Assembly: GCA_014584705.1 (NCBI GenBank)
Contig: JACTMJ010000017.1
Coordinates: 1-64,000 of the forward strand
DNA from: Acidobacteriota bacterium
GTDB taxonomy: Bacteria > Acidobacteriota > Terriglobia > Bryobacterales > Bryobacteraceae
DNA: 64,000 nucleotides
Direction of reading: 5' to 3'
Shown here in pieces: positions 36,400 to 45,072 of this stretch (position 1 is its first letter; the number at the start of each line of letters is the position of its first letter). The notes under the pieces are model-generated. The model had not been told where the DNA came from, did no database searches, and saw nothing but the letters and a program-made list of their open reading frames with translations. Position numbers and translations under genes: made by a program.

Positions 36400-36418
36400 G
36401 ATACTGATAATGTATTCC
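36400..36418. promoter_or_regulatory. candidate Fur-family (Fur/Zur) operator
   Basis: GATACTGATAATGTATTCC matches the 19-bp E. coli Fur consensus GATAATGATAATCATTATC at 13 positions, with two direct GATAnT hexamers, and contains an inverted ATAC/GTAT pair. It lies about 20 bases upstream of the chosen start of a histidine-rich TonB receptor, a classical place for a metal-responsive operator. Supported by pattern only. Confidence 0.35.
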
Positions 36419-36436
36419 CGATTAGTCGGTTGCCCT

Positions 36437-38707
36437 ATGTCCTCGCTTCGGTCGTTCCCGCGTTTCGTTGTTTTGACCCTCCTCCTGATCGCCCTTTGCG
36501 CCCTTCCCCTTCCCTGCCAGACCACAACCGGAAGCGCTCCCAAGACCGGAAGTATACGGGGAATGGTGACCCTCGAAGGTTCCGGTAAGCCCATCCACGA
36601 AGCATTGGTGACCTCTCCACAGATCCGGCGAGTGTTCAGCAGCGGTGAGGACGGCCGCTTCGAGATCGACAATCTTCGGCCCGGAAATTATGACCTGATT
36701 GTACATTTGGGCCAGCTCTCCGACGCCCGCCAGCGGGTAACCGTCGAAGTGGGCAAGACGGCCAACGCTGCCTTCCAATTGGGCATTCGGCCGGTGCGCG
36801 AACACATCAATGTAACCGCCACCGGAACTCAGGTGACCGCGCAGGAATCGCTGCAGTTGGTGACGTCGGTCGAATCCACGGAACTGATTACGCGGATGTC
36901 CCCCTCTCTCGGCGGAGCGCTCGATGAGGTGCCGGGAGTGAATCGCCGGAGTTTCGGACCCGGTAACGAACGACCCGTGATCCGCGGCTTCGACGGGGAT
37001 CGTGTCCTCGTCCTGCAGGACGGGATGCCCACGGGGACCATGTCTTCCAGTTCCGGGGACCACGGAGAGCCGGTCAACGTCGCCAGCGCGGAAAGGATTG
37101 AGATCATTCGAGGCCCCGCAACGCTTCTCTATGGAAGCAATGCCATCGGCGGTGTGGTGAACGTCATTGGCTATGGCAATCACTTGCATGAGCACCAGCA
37201 TCAGACGCTGAGCGGCAACCTGTCGGCTTCCGGAGGTCCCGCCAACGGAATGTTCGGGGGCAGCGGAGGATTCGAGTACGGTCACCGGGGCTGGCTCTTG
37301 TGGGGCGGCGGAGGCGGCCAGCGAACCAGCGACTACCAGACGCCCGTGGGGCGAGTGTTCAACTCGGCCACGGATTCGCGCAATACCTACGCCGGCTTTG
37401 GCAAGTACAACCAGAAAGCCTACTTCAACCTGGAATACACCTTCGGTGAAGGCAGCTATGGCGTGCCTTTCGCCGCGGAGATCCATTCGCACGGAGAAGA
37501 GCACGGCGATGAGGAGGGTGCGCACAATTCCGCCGCGGAGGACGCGGAAAAGATCGGAATCGGCTGGCGCAGGCACAACCTGCGAGGGGAGTTGGGCTTC
37601 ACGCACATGCCGCGCTTCGCGGAGAACTTCACTCTTGTCCTCAACCACTCGGACTGGAACCATCGCGAAATGGAAGGCGACGCGGTCGGCACGGAGTTCT
37701 TCAACAAGCAAACTGTCTATCGCGGAACCTTTGACCAGAAACAGCGGGGCAACCTCACCGGCACCTTCGGGTTCTGGGGCATGCACAGGGATCTGCGCGC
37801 GACGGGCGAGGAGGCGTTGGCGCCGCCAACCGTACAGAACGCATTCGCTCTCTTTGCGCTCGAAGAACTTACGCAGGAACGCGTGAAATGGCAGTTCGGT
37901 GGTCGGCTGGAGAGAAACGGGTTTCAACCCACCGGGCTCGTCGACAGAAGCTTTACGGCGTTTTCGGGCTCAGCCGGATTTGCCGTGCCTCTCCGGAGCG
38001 GGTTCACCTTCGCGACCAGCTTCAGCCATGCGGCGCGCGCGCCGGGGTTGGAGGAGCTTTACAACCACGGCCCTCACGTGGGAAACCTCACCTACGAGGT
38101 GGGGAATTCGGACTTAGGCGTGGAGCGAAGCAATGGCGTGGAGGCGTCGCTGCGGAAGCTTGCGGAGCACTTTCACTTGGAGGCGAACCTTTTCCTCTAC
38201 CATTTCTCCGACTTCATCTTCCTGGCTCCGACCGGCGAGCGGGAGCATGGCCTGGCCGTCGCAAACTACATGCAAGGCAACGCGCGCTTCTGGGGATTTG
38301 ACGGAAGACTGGACGCGGAGACGGCACGCAATCTCTGGTTGAAGGTAGGCTTTGACTCGGTGAATGCGACTCTAACCGATCTCCGCACGGGTCTGCCCCG
38401 CATCCCGCCGCGACGGGTTCGGCTGGGCCTCGATTTTCGCCCGGGCCGCTTCAGCTTTGAGCCGGAACTGGCACTGGCCAGCCGCCAGGATCGCACCTAT
38501 TTTGACGAAACGGAGACCGCCGGATACGCGGTGGTTAATTTCCGCTCGTCGTACGCCATCGCGACGTCGCACACCACGCATATCTTCTCCGTGGATGCAT
38601 TCAACCTGGGGAACCGCTTGTGGCGGAACCACCTTTCGTTCATCAAGGACCTGGCGCCGGAGATCGGGCGCGGCGTTCGTTTCGGGTACACGCTACGGTT
38701 CTTCTAA
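36437..38707 (+). CDS. TonB-dependent receptor with histidine-rich loops, ZnuD-like metal receptor
   Basis: A 756-residue outer-membrane receptor. A signal peptide (RFVVLTLLLIALCALPL) is followed by a carboxypeptidase-regulatory-like domain (about 35-110), a plug (VPGVNRRSFGPGNERPVIRG; VLVLQDGMPTGTMSSSSG) and a barrel ending GVRFGYTLRFF. Two His-rich stretches stand out: HLHEHQHQ at about residue 249 and EIHSHGEEHGDEEGAHNS at about 348-365, like the zinc-capturing loops of Neisseria ZnuD. Zinc (or another soft cation) import is therefore likely but inferred. Start choice is uncertain: ATG at 36437 gives the best signal peptide; GTG 36398 and ATG 36410 are in frame. A Fur-like box precedes it and a terminator follows. 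Confidence 0.87.
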   Translation: MSSLRSFPRFVVLTLLLIALCALPLPCQTTTGSAPKTGSIRGMVTLEGSGKPIHEALVTSPQIRRVFSSGEDGRFEIDNLRPGNYDLIVHLGQLSDARQRVTVEVGKTANAAFQLGIRPVREHINVTATGTQVTAQESLQLVTSVESTELITRMSPSLGGALDEVPGVNRRSFGPGNERPVIRGFDGDRVLVLQDGMPTGTMSSSSGDHGEPVNVASAERIEIIRGPATLLYGSNAIGGVVNVIGYGNHLHEHQHQTLSGNLSASGGPANGMFGGSGGFEYGHRGWLLWGGGGGQRTSDYQTPVGRVFNSATDSRNTYAGFGKYNQKAYFNLEYTFGEGSYGVPFAAEIHSHGEEHGDEEGAHNSAAEDAEKIGIGWRRHNLRGELGFTHMPRFAENFTLVLNHSDWNHREMEGDAVGTEFFNKQTVYRGTFDQKQRGNLTGTFGFWGMHRDLRATGEEALAPPTVQNAFALFALEELTQERVKWQFGGRLERNGFQPTGLVDRSFTAFSGSAGFAVPLRSGFTFATSFSHAARAPGLEELYNHGPHVGNLTYEVGNSDLGVERSNGVEASLRKLAEHFHLEANLFLYHFSDFIFLAPTGEREHGLAVANYMQGNARFWGFDGRLDAETARNLWLKVGFDSVNATLTDLRTGLPRIPPRRVRLGLDFRPGRFSFEPELALASRQDRTYFDETETAGYAVVNFRSSYAIATSHTTHIFSVDAFNLGNRLWRNHLSFIKDLAPEIGRGVRFGYTLRFF

Positions 38708-38732
38708 CGGGCGTTTCACGCAGAACGCCAAA

Positions 38733-38759
38733 AGGGGAACCGGGCTGGTTCCCCTTTAT
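38733..38759 (+). terminator. rho-independent terminator after the ZnuD-like receptor
   Basis: A perfect 11-bp stem (38733-38743 with 38749-38759, five-base loop) ending in TTTATT on the plus strand; on the other side an A run gives a T tract on the minus strand, so it may also serve the convergent Spy-like gene. Confidence 0.85.
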
Positions 38760-38785
38760 TGTTCATCCGGCAAGCGGCCGGGCGA

Positions 38786-39340
38786 TTACATGCCGTTGGG
38801 CGCTTGTGGGGCAGCCGGAGCGCCCTCCGGTGGGGTGCCCGGCTGCCGCCGCTTCATGCGATTTTGCCGGCGGTCTCGCTGCTCGGAACGGAGTTCGGCG
38901 AGTTTCGTGCGTTGCTCGGCCGTGAGGATGTTGTTATGGATGGCGGCACGCGCTTTCAGCGAAATCGCAAGCAGGTTTCCCTGGAGAGTCCCCACCTGAT
39001 TGGCGAGCCCATCCAACACGGAATCCGTCGCGCCGCTGTTGGTCGCATCGGCAATCTGAGACTGGAGATTGCGCAGTTGCTCCCGCAGGGGCTGGCTGGC
39101 GTCGCGTGCGGTCTTGCCCTGTGCGCGAATCGCCTCTTTCTGCGTATCGGTCAGATTCAGGAGGCGCGCCATCATGGGGTTGAGAAGGTCGCAACCCTGG
39201 CAAGCGGCTCCCGGGGCGCCGCCGCGCATCCCCGGCCCCATCGGCCCGCGATCGCGCATGCGCCCCGGTCCTTGAGCGAAGGCGGTTGTGACGGCAAGCA
39301 ATACCGCAAGTCCCGCAGTGAAGAGAGCCTGTTTCTTCAT
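38786..39340 (-). CDS. periplasmic Spy/CpxP/ZraP-like LTXXQ protein
   Basis: A 184-residue exported, helical protein. A signal peptide (MKKQALFTAGLAVLLAVTTA) leads to a Gly/Met/Arg-rich stretch and two LTxxQ-type motifs (LNLTDTQKEAIRAQGKTA and NILTAEQRTKLAELRSEQ) typical of the Spy/CpxP/ZraP group, which act as periplasmic chaperones or metal-stress sensors. A CQGC pair just before the first motif could bind a metal. It converges with the His-rich receptor, hinting at a metal link. The ATG at 39340 has GAGG nine bases upstream. The C-terminus is Pro/Ala-rich. Confidence 0.82.
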   Translation of the reverse strand: MKKQALFTAGLAVLLAVTTAFAQGPGRMRDRGPMGPGMRGGAPGAACQGCDLLNPMMARLLNLTDTQKEAIRAQGKTARDASQPLREQLRNLQSQIADATNSGATDSVLDGLANQVGTLQGNLLAISLKARAAIHNNILTAEQRTKLAELRSEQRDRRQNRMKRRQPGTPPEGAPAAPQAPNGM

Positions 39341-39496
39341 GATCAATACCTCATCGAGTGCATTTGCCGGACGGCTCCGGCTTCCATCGTGGGGAATCTC
39401 CCACTTTCGAATTGATGGCTTGTCAGTGGAAACCCGGCTCGGGGGAAAAGGTTGCGGTGGCCTGGCAATCCCGGCGATGAAGCGAGGAACCGCAGT

Positions 39497-40540
39497 CTAC
39501 GACGGCGGCGTCTGCTGACGTCCTTCGAGTTTCTCCACCTTCTCCCGGAGGCTCGCGATTTGTTCCCGCATTTTGCCGATTTTCGCGAGATTGGCGAGCT
39601 GGACGAGATACTCCTTCAGTGGGCGCGCCGGCGTACCCCAGACCACTTCGCCGGAACGCACAATCTTTGAAGTGAGGATACCGCTGCCCGATCCAACCGT
39701 GGCACGCGACTCGATGCGGGCCTTGTCCCCGATGCCGACCTGGCCGCCGATCACGGCGTAATCCTCGACGGTAACCCCACCCGACAAACCGGTCTGCGCC
39801 ACGATGACGACGTGCCTGCCGATGCGGCAGTTGTGCCCGATATGGACAAGATTGTCGATTTTGGTGCCCTCGCCGATCAGAGTGACTCCGAGCGCGGCGC
39901 GGTCGACGGTCGTGTTGACGCCGAGTTCGACATCGTCCTCAATTACGACGCGGCCCACTTGTGGGAACTGCTCGTAGTGGCCTTCGTTCATCACGTAACC
40001 AAAACCGTCCGCTCCCAGAACGCATCCGGCGTGGAGCACCACGCGATCGCCGATCTCCACTTCGTCATAGATCGTCACGTTGGGATGAATGGTGCAGCCG
40101 GAGCCGATTCGCACGAAGTCGCCAACCACCACGCCCGGTGCAAGATAGGTCCCCTCGCCCACGACGCAACCGGAGCCGATGACGACATCGGCACTGATAG
40201 AAGCGCTTTCCGCCACGATGGCGTCGTAGGCGACTTTTGCCGTCGGGTGAATCCCCTCCAGCCGCCTGGGGACCGGATGGAACAAGCGGATGGCGCGGGC
40301 AAAATCCGTACGCGGATGCCGGGAACGAATCACCGTGCGCTGTTCCGCGTTGGGATACTCTATGGGCACGATCAGACACCCCGCGGCGGAAGCCGGAGCC
40401 TGCTCGGCGGCCTTCCGATTGCCAACGAAGGCGAGATCGGAAACTCCCGCCGCGTCAAATTCCGCGACGCCTTCGAGCGCGCGCTCCCCATCCCCCTCAA
40501 AGGTGAGTCCGAGACTCTCCGCGATACGCCGGACTTCCAC
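39497..40540 (-). CDS. lpxD: UDP-3-O-acylglucosamine N-acyltransferase
   Basis: A 347-residue enzyme of lipid A biosynthesis that adds the N-linked acyl chain. A uridine-binding N-terminal domain (about 1-100) precedes a left-handed beta-helix with hexapeptide repeats, and the catalytic His lies in LVHIGHNCRIGRHVVI. The C-terminal extension (VQLANLAKIGKMREQIASLR) is helical, as in other LpxD trimers. The start is GTG at 40540 with GGGAGG about ten bases upstream. It is divergent from lpxA by 75 bases; fabZ and lpxB, common neighbours elsewhere, are absent. Confidence 0.94.
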   Translation of the reverse strand: MEVRRIAESLGLTFEGDGERALEGVAEFDAAGVSDLAFVGNRKAAEQAPASAAGCLIVPIEYPNAEQRTVIRSRHPRTDFARAIRLFHPVPRRLEGIHPTAKVAYDAIVAESASISADVVIGSGCVVGEGTYLAPGVVVGDFVRIGSGCTIHPNVTIYDEVEIGDRVVLHAGCVLGADGFGYVMNEGHYEQFPQVGRVVIEDDVELGVNTTVDRAALGVTLIGEGTKIDNLVHIGHNCRIGRHVVIVAQTGLSGGVTVEDYAVIGGQVGIGDKARIESRATVGSGSGILTSKIVRSGEVVWGTPARPLKEYLVQLANLAKIGKMREQIASLREKVEKLEGRQQTPPS

Positions 40541-40615
40541 TTCAGTTCGCCTCCCGGATGGCGGGGTCCATACCTACAAAACTGCGAGACGCCATCGCTA
40601 GTAGGATACTGAATT

Positions 40616-41488
40616 GTGGCTGTTGATCCCTCAACGTACGTTGCTCCCACCGCGGTTGTTCATCCCGAAGCAAGCATCGGCCCCGGCTGCCATATCGGCG
40701 AGTTCTGCGTGATCGAAAGGGATGTAGAGATCGGCACGGGGTGCAGGCTGGAACCCTACGTCTTCGTGAAGCGTTGGACAACGATGGGGGACCGGAACGA
40801 AATCTCCGCCGGGACGATATTGGGGACGGATCCGCTCGACAAGAGCTTCACCGGTGAGCGCTCTTATCTGCGGATGGGCGACGGGAACCGCATCCGGGAA
40901 CACTTCACCGTTTCGCGCGGCACAAGGCCCGAGTCCGTGACCTTGATCGGCAACGGCAACTATGTGATGACCTCCGGGCATATTGCCCACAATTGCGTGA
41001 TTGGCAATAACGCGGTGATCGCCAGTTGTTCGCTCGTCTCCGGCTATGTGGAAGTGGAGGATGGCGCGTTCATTTCCGGCGGAGTGGCGATCCATCAGTT
41101 TTCGAAGATTGGCCGCTTATCGATGGTGGGCGGCCACTCCGGCGTCAACCTGGATGTACCGCCATTTCTGATGACAGTCGGCTTTCGCGTGAAAGCAATC
41201 GGCCCGAATACGGTAGGCATGCGGAGGGCAGGCTACAAGAGTGCCGATGTGCTGGCGGTGAAGGAAGCGTTCCGGTTGCTATATATGAGCGGGCTCCCGC
41301 GGGACGAGGTGCTGGCGAGATTGGAAGCGGGCCCCGATGTGGGCCGCGAAATGGCGGCGTTCATTCGATCCAGTAAACGAGGCATCTGCCCCGCGCGACG
41401 AAAGTCCCTTCGGCGCACTGATGAGCTGGCGACAGGGGAAGCGGCGGACGGCGAGACGGAGGATGCGGGCGATTCCGCGGCCGAGTGA
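40616..41488 (+). CDS. lpxA: UDP-N-acetylglucosamine acyltransferase
   Basis: A 290-residue enzyme for the first step of lipid A synthesis. Hexapeptide repeats start at VVHPEASIGPGCHIGEF, and the catalytic His lies in SGHIAHNCVIGNNAVIAS. The C-terminal helical domain (KSADVLAVKEAFRLLYMSGL) is followed by about 30 extra, acidic, Ala-rich residues not usual for LpxA (E. coli 262 residues). The start is GTG at 40616 with AGGA nine bases before. Its TGA overlaps the ATG of the VanZ-like gene, so lipid A and the following genes are co-transcribed. Confidence 0.94.
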   Translation: MAVDPSTYVAPTAVVHPEASIGPGCHIGEFCVIERDVEIGTGCRLEPYVFVKRWTTMGDRNEISAGTILGTDPLDKSFTGERSYLRMGDGNRIREHFTVSRGTRPESVTLIGNGNYVMTSGHIAHNCVIGNNAVIASCSLVSGYVEVEDGAFISGGVAIHQFSKIGRLSMVGGHSGVNLDVPPFLMTVGFRVKAIGPNTVGMRRAGYKSADVLAVKEAFRLLYMSGLPRDEVLARLEAGPDVGREMAAFIRSSKRGICPARRKSLRRTDELATGEAADGETEDAGDSAAE

Positions 41489-42645
41489 TGCGCCTGAACC
41501 TCGCCGCAAAATTCTTCCTCGCGTACGCGGTGCTGGTGCTCTATCTGTGCCTGTTTCCCTGGGTGCCGAAAGAGGGTGCCCCCGGGCCTTGGTTCGTCTG
41601 GGAGTGGGCGGGCGGACGCACCGGCTTTGCCGACGTCACTCTAAACCTGCTCTTCTTCATCCCCTTGGGCGTGAGCGGCGGCCTCGCATTCCGGGGAAGC
41701 GGGCGATTCGTGCCCGTGGCGCTGCTGTGCGCGACGCTCTCGTTTCTGATCGAGTCGTTGCAGGGGTGGCTTCCGGGACGCGTGAGCAGCCTTAGCGACC
41801 TGTTAACGAACACGACGGGCGCGATACTGGGGTGCCTGGTTGCCCCTTGGCTACCGCGGCTTGCCCATCACGAAGTCTCCGTCCTGCGGGCGGTGCGTTT
41901 GTACCCGCCAGCCGCCGTGCTGGCGATCAGTTTCTTCGCGGGTCAGTTGTTTCCGTTCATTCCCCGCTATCGTCTGCCACACTTGCGAAAAGTATTTGGC
42001 ACCGCTACGGAACTGGGGGACGGGCTACAAACCTTCACGGTGCTGCTGACGCTTGCCGGCGCGGCTTATCTGGTGCGGCTCGCCATAGGGCCGCTCTTCA
42101 AGAGGAAATGGTGCTTCCTCGTCATGGTATGCTTCCTGATCTTGCGCCCGCTCTTCGGGAATGCCCCGTTCACGGGCGACGAATGGGCGGCGGCTTTCCT
42201 GGGGAGCGCCATGGGCGCGCTTCTTCCAGGTGCCATGATCGAACGCATGCTGGCCGTGCTCCTGCCGGTCGCCGTGATTCTTGAGGAATTCCGTCCATTT
42301 GTCTTCGCGGCGCAACCGCAGCCGTTTGGCTGGGTTCCATTTGTGGCGGTTTTCGACATCTCCATCGTTACCGCCATCCACTATTTTGCCGAGAAGTTCT
42401 TTTTCTATGGCGCGACGATCTTTTTCCTTGCGAGACGGTGGATGCCTCTTTGGAAAGCTTCCCTCGCTGTCATCGCCATCCTGGCTGCGGGCGAAGCGGC
42501 ACAGCGATACCTGCCGGGGCGGACTCCCGAGACTTCGGATCTGGCGCTGGCGCTGGCAGCCTGGATGGCACTCTCATTGCCGGGCGGGTTCTCCCAGCCG
42601 GTCAACGTACGGGAGCGCTCCGCTTCGCCGGAGAGCCCGCATTGA
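41488..42645 (+). CDS. VanZ-like multi-pass membrane protein
   Basis: A 385-residue inner-membrane protein. The N-terminal part is VanZ-like: KFFLAYAVLVLYLCLFPWV, LNLLFFIPLGVSGGLAF and LIESLQGWLPGRVSSLSDLL(T)N, the last carrying the conserved E-x-Q and SDLLTN pattern. Six or so further hydrophobic segments follow, making it about twice the usual VanZ length. VanZ proteins confer low-level teicoplanin resistance in enterococci, but most are of unknown function in envelope polysaccharide loci. The ATG at 41488 shares its A with the lpxA TGA. The sugar transferase gene follows after 58 bases. Confidence 0.8.
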   Translation: MRLNLAAKFFLAYAVLVLYLCLFPWVPKEGAPGPWFVWEWAGGRTGFADVTLNLLFFIPLGVSGGLAFRGSGRFVPVALLCATLSFLIESLQGWLPGRVSSLSDLLTNTTGAILGCLVAPWLPRLAHHEVSVLRAVRLYPPAAVLAISFFAGQLFPFIPRYRLPHLRKVFGTATELGDGLQTFTVLLTLAGAAYLVRLAIGPLFKRKWCFLVMVCFLILRPLFGNAPFTGDEWAAAFLGSAMGALLPGAMIERMLAVLLPVAVILEEFRPFVFAAQPQPFGWVPFVAVFDISIVTAIHYFAEKFFFYGATIFFLARRWMPLWKASLAVIAILAAGEAAQRYLPGRTPETSDLALALAAWMALSLPGGFSQPVNVRERSASPESPH

Positions 42646-42703
42646 GCTCATGGTAACTTCGATAGTGTTGGCTGCGGGAGACCGCGACAATTCTTATTAG
42701 CGA

Positions 42704-44107
42704 ATGTTCAAGCGACGCATTCTCTACCTGCTGATCGGTGACACCGCCTTGCTCGCGGGATGCTACCTGGCCGCCTACCTGTTTGCCAGCAGCCAGGGGT
42801 ACGTTCCTCCCATGGAACTTGATGTCTTCCTGTTGCTGGATAACGGCCTGATCGAAATCCTGGGCGTGCTGATCACGATCCTGCTCGGGATGTACTTCCT
42901 GGGGCTCTATGAACGGATTCGCGTTCAGTCCGTTCCTGGGTTGATCCAGGACCTGCTACTGGTATTCGGAGTCGCGTTTCTGGTGCAGGCCATCGCGAGC
43001 TACTCGAAAACGCAGCTCGTCCTGTCGCGCTGGGTGATGCTTTACGGTTCGGGCGCTGGGGCGATTGCGTTGCTCGTCTGGCGCTCGCTGTACAGCATCG
43101 AGGTCGTCCGGCGGTCCGGCCGCCAGGGAGTTCTGTTCCTGGGCGATTCCCCGTTGGTGGAGCGGGTAAGGGATTTCATTGCGGGGAATCCGGAAGCCGG
43201 GTTTGCCACCATCGGCTGCATCCGCTCTCTGCATCAAAATGACGGGCTCTTTGCGATAACCCAGGACGAGGCATCCGCGGACATGCGGGTTCTTTCGCTC
43301 GCCGACACCGTACAGCAATTGAGACCGGAACGTGTGGCCGTGGCGGATTCCGTGGAGTTGGACGACGAGATTCGAAGTCAACTGCTCACTTGCAGCATGC
43401 TCGGCCTGAATGTCGAAAGCGTCGGCACCGTCTATGAGGAAATCTTCGGGCGGGTTGCGATCGAGACCGTGACGCTGAACCAGTTGGTATTCTCCCCCGC
43501 ATTTCGTCCGCGCCCTTGGGTGCTGATGTTGCAAGAGGTGTATGGCCGGGCGATCGCATTGGTTGGAATTCTGCTCACCTGGCCATTGATGATTCTGGCG
43601 GCAATCGCCGTGCGGATCGATTCGGGCAGCCCGGTGCTGTTCCGGCAGGTGCGCATCGGCAGGAACGGCGTCCCGTTCGAGTTTCTGAAGTTCCGGTCAA
43701 TGTATGCCGATGTCGACAAGCGACTGGGCGGTCCGGTGCGCGCCAAAGAAAACGATCCCCGCATTACGCGGGTGGGCAAGTGGATTCGCCTCACCCGCAT
43801 TGACGAATTACCCCAATTTTTCAACGTGTTGCGAGGTGAGATGACGCTCGTGGGTCCCCGGCCGGAGATGCCCGAGTTTGAGGCCGATCTTGTGACCCAG
43901 ATTCCTCTTTACACGCAGCGGCATCGGGTGAAACCCGGCATTACCGGCTGGGCGCAGATCCATCACGTGCCCGAGGATTCCCTCGAAAATACGGTCCGGA
44001 AGCTCGAATACGATCTCTACTACATCAAGCATCTCTCGCCCGCGCTGGACTTCCTCACGATGTTTCATACGGCGAAAGCCATTCTCATGCGCATTGGCGC
44101 CCGCTGA
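42704..44107 (+). CDS. polyprenyl-phosphate sugar transferase (PEP-CTERM/EPS-associated type)
   Basis: A 467-residue membrane-bound initiating glycosyltransferase. Four N-terminal membrane helices (for example IEILGVLITILLGMYFLGLY) precede a CoA-binding-like domain and the C-terminal bacterial sugar transferase domain: a membrane re-entrant helix (ALVGILLTWPLMILAAIAVR), FRQVRIGRNGVPFEFLKFRS, RLTRIDELPQFFNVLRGEM, VGPRPEMPEFE and KPGITGWAQI. It transfers a sugar phosphate to undecaprenyl phosphate to start an exopolysaccharide. The C-terminus LYYIKHLSPALDFL...RIGAR resembles the subfamily linked to PEP-CTERM systems, which fits the PEP-CTERM gene one kilobase away. Confidence 0.88.
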   Translation: MFKRRILYLLIGDTALLAGCYLAAYLFASSQGYVPPMELDVFLLLDNGLIEILGVLITILLGMYFLGLYERIRVQSVPGLIQDLLLVFGVAFLVQAIASYSKTQLVLSRWVMLYGSGAGAIALLVWRSLYSIEVVRRSGRQGVLFLGDSPLVERVRDFIAGNPEAGFATIGCIRSLHQNDGLFAITQDEASADMRVLSLADTVQQLRPERVAVADSVELDDEIRSQLLTCSMLGLNVESVGTVYEEIFGRVAIETVTLNQLVFSPAFRPRPWVLMLQEVYGRAIALVGILLTWPLMILAAIAVRIDSGSPVLFRQVRIGRNGVPFEFLKFRSMYADVDKRLGGPVRAKENDPRITRVGKWIRLTRIDELPQFFNVLRGEMTLVGPRPEMPEFEADLVTQIPLYTQRHRVKPGITGWAQIHHVPEDSLENTVRKLEYDLYYIKHLSPALDFLTMFHTAKAILMRIGAR

Positions 44108-44141
44108 CGCCGCACCCGGATGGCGGCGGTAGAATGAAGCT

Positions 44142-44918
44142 ATGAATGACGAGTTGGTGATTGCGGGGCGCACGTTTCGGAGCCGGCTTTTTATCGGTTC
44201 CGGAAAGTACCGCAGCTTCGCGGAGAACGCCCGCTGCGCGGAAGCGAGCGAGGCCGAGGTCGTGACGGTGGCGGTGCGCCGGGTGAACCTGATGGATCGT
44301 TCGAAAGAGTCGCTGCTGGATTTCATCGATCCGAAGAAGTACTTCATCCTTCCCAATACGGCGGCCTGCTACACGGCCGACGAAGCAATCCGAACCGCGC
44401 GGTTGGCGCGCGAATTGGGGATTTCCAATTGGGTGAAGCTCGAGGTGATCGGCGATCAGGAAACGCTTTTCCCCGATAACGAAGGGTTGCTGGAAGCCAC
44501 GCGCGTCCTGTCCAAGGAAGGGTTTGTCGTTCTGCCCTACACGACGGACGACCTGATCAATGCTCGCCGCCTTCGTGATGCGGGTGCCGCCGCCGTGATG
44601 CCGCTGGCAGCCCCGATCGGTTCCGGGTTAGGAATTCAAAACCTCACCAATCTCCGAATCCTGCGCGAGAAAATCACCGACGTGCCTCTGATTGTCGACG
44701 CCGGCGTGGGCACCCCTTCGGATGCGACCGTCGCGATGGAGTTGGGCTTTGACGGGATTCTAATGAATACCGCAATCGCGGAAAGCGAACAGCCCGAGAT
44801 GATGGCGGAGGCGATGAAGCTGGCCGTTGCTTCCGGGCGGTTGGCTTACCGGGCGGGACGCATGCCGAAGCGCCTCTACGCCAGCGCCAGCAGCCCTCTT
44901 CAAGGCGTCGTCCGTTAA
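44142..44918 (+). CDS. thiG: thiazole synthase
   Basis: A 258-residue TIM-barrel enzyme that makes the thiazole of thiamine from deoxyxylulose phosphate, ThiS thiocarboxylate and dehydroglycine. Landmarks are [12 protein letters not shown], the Schiff-base Lys (about residue 99 in [11 protein letters not shown]), [12 protein letters not shown] and [11 protein letters not shown]. Length is normal. The gene stands alone: no thiS, thiF, thiH or thiO adjoins and no TPP riboswitch is visible in the 34 bases upstream, so it is probably transcribed from the sugar transferase operon. Confidence 0.96.
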   Translation: MNDELVIAGRTFRSRLFIGSGKYRSFAENARCAEASEAEVVTVAVRRVNLMDRSKESLLDFIDPKKYFILPNTAACYTADEAIRTARLARELGISNWVKLEVIGDQETLFPDNEGLLEATRVLSKEGFVVLPYTTDDLINARRLRDAGAAAVMPLAAPIGSGLGIQNLTNLRILREKITDVPLIVDAGVGTPSDATVAMELGFDGILMNTAIAESEQPEMMAEAMKLAVASGRLAYRAGRMPKRLYASASSPLQGVVR

Positions 44919-44982
44919 CGGGTTCCCCCGCTCCTTGGTTCCCCTGGGCGTCCAGGGCATCCAGCGCGAATTCCTTCCCACA

Positions 44983-45017
44983 ATAAAAGAAGGGCGGCTC
45001 CCCGGAAGGAACCGCCC
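44983..45017 (-). terminator. rho-independent terminator of the PEP-CTERM gene
   Basis: Stem GGGCGG (44992-44997) with CCGCCC (45012-45017), extended by three pairs after one mismatch. On the minus strand it is followed by TCTTTTATT (complement of 44983-44991). Confidence 0.75.
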
Positions 45018-45072
45018 AATGACTGGATTGACTGGTCTATCTCATGAACCTGTCTGAACAAGGAACGGAACA

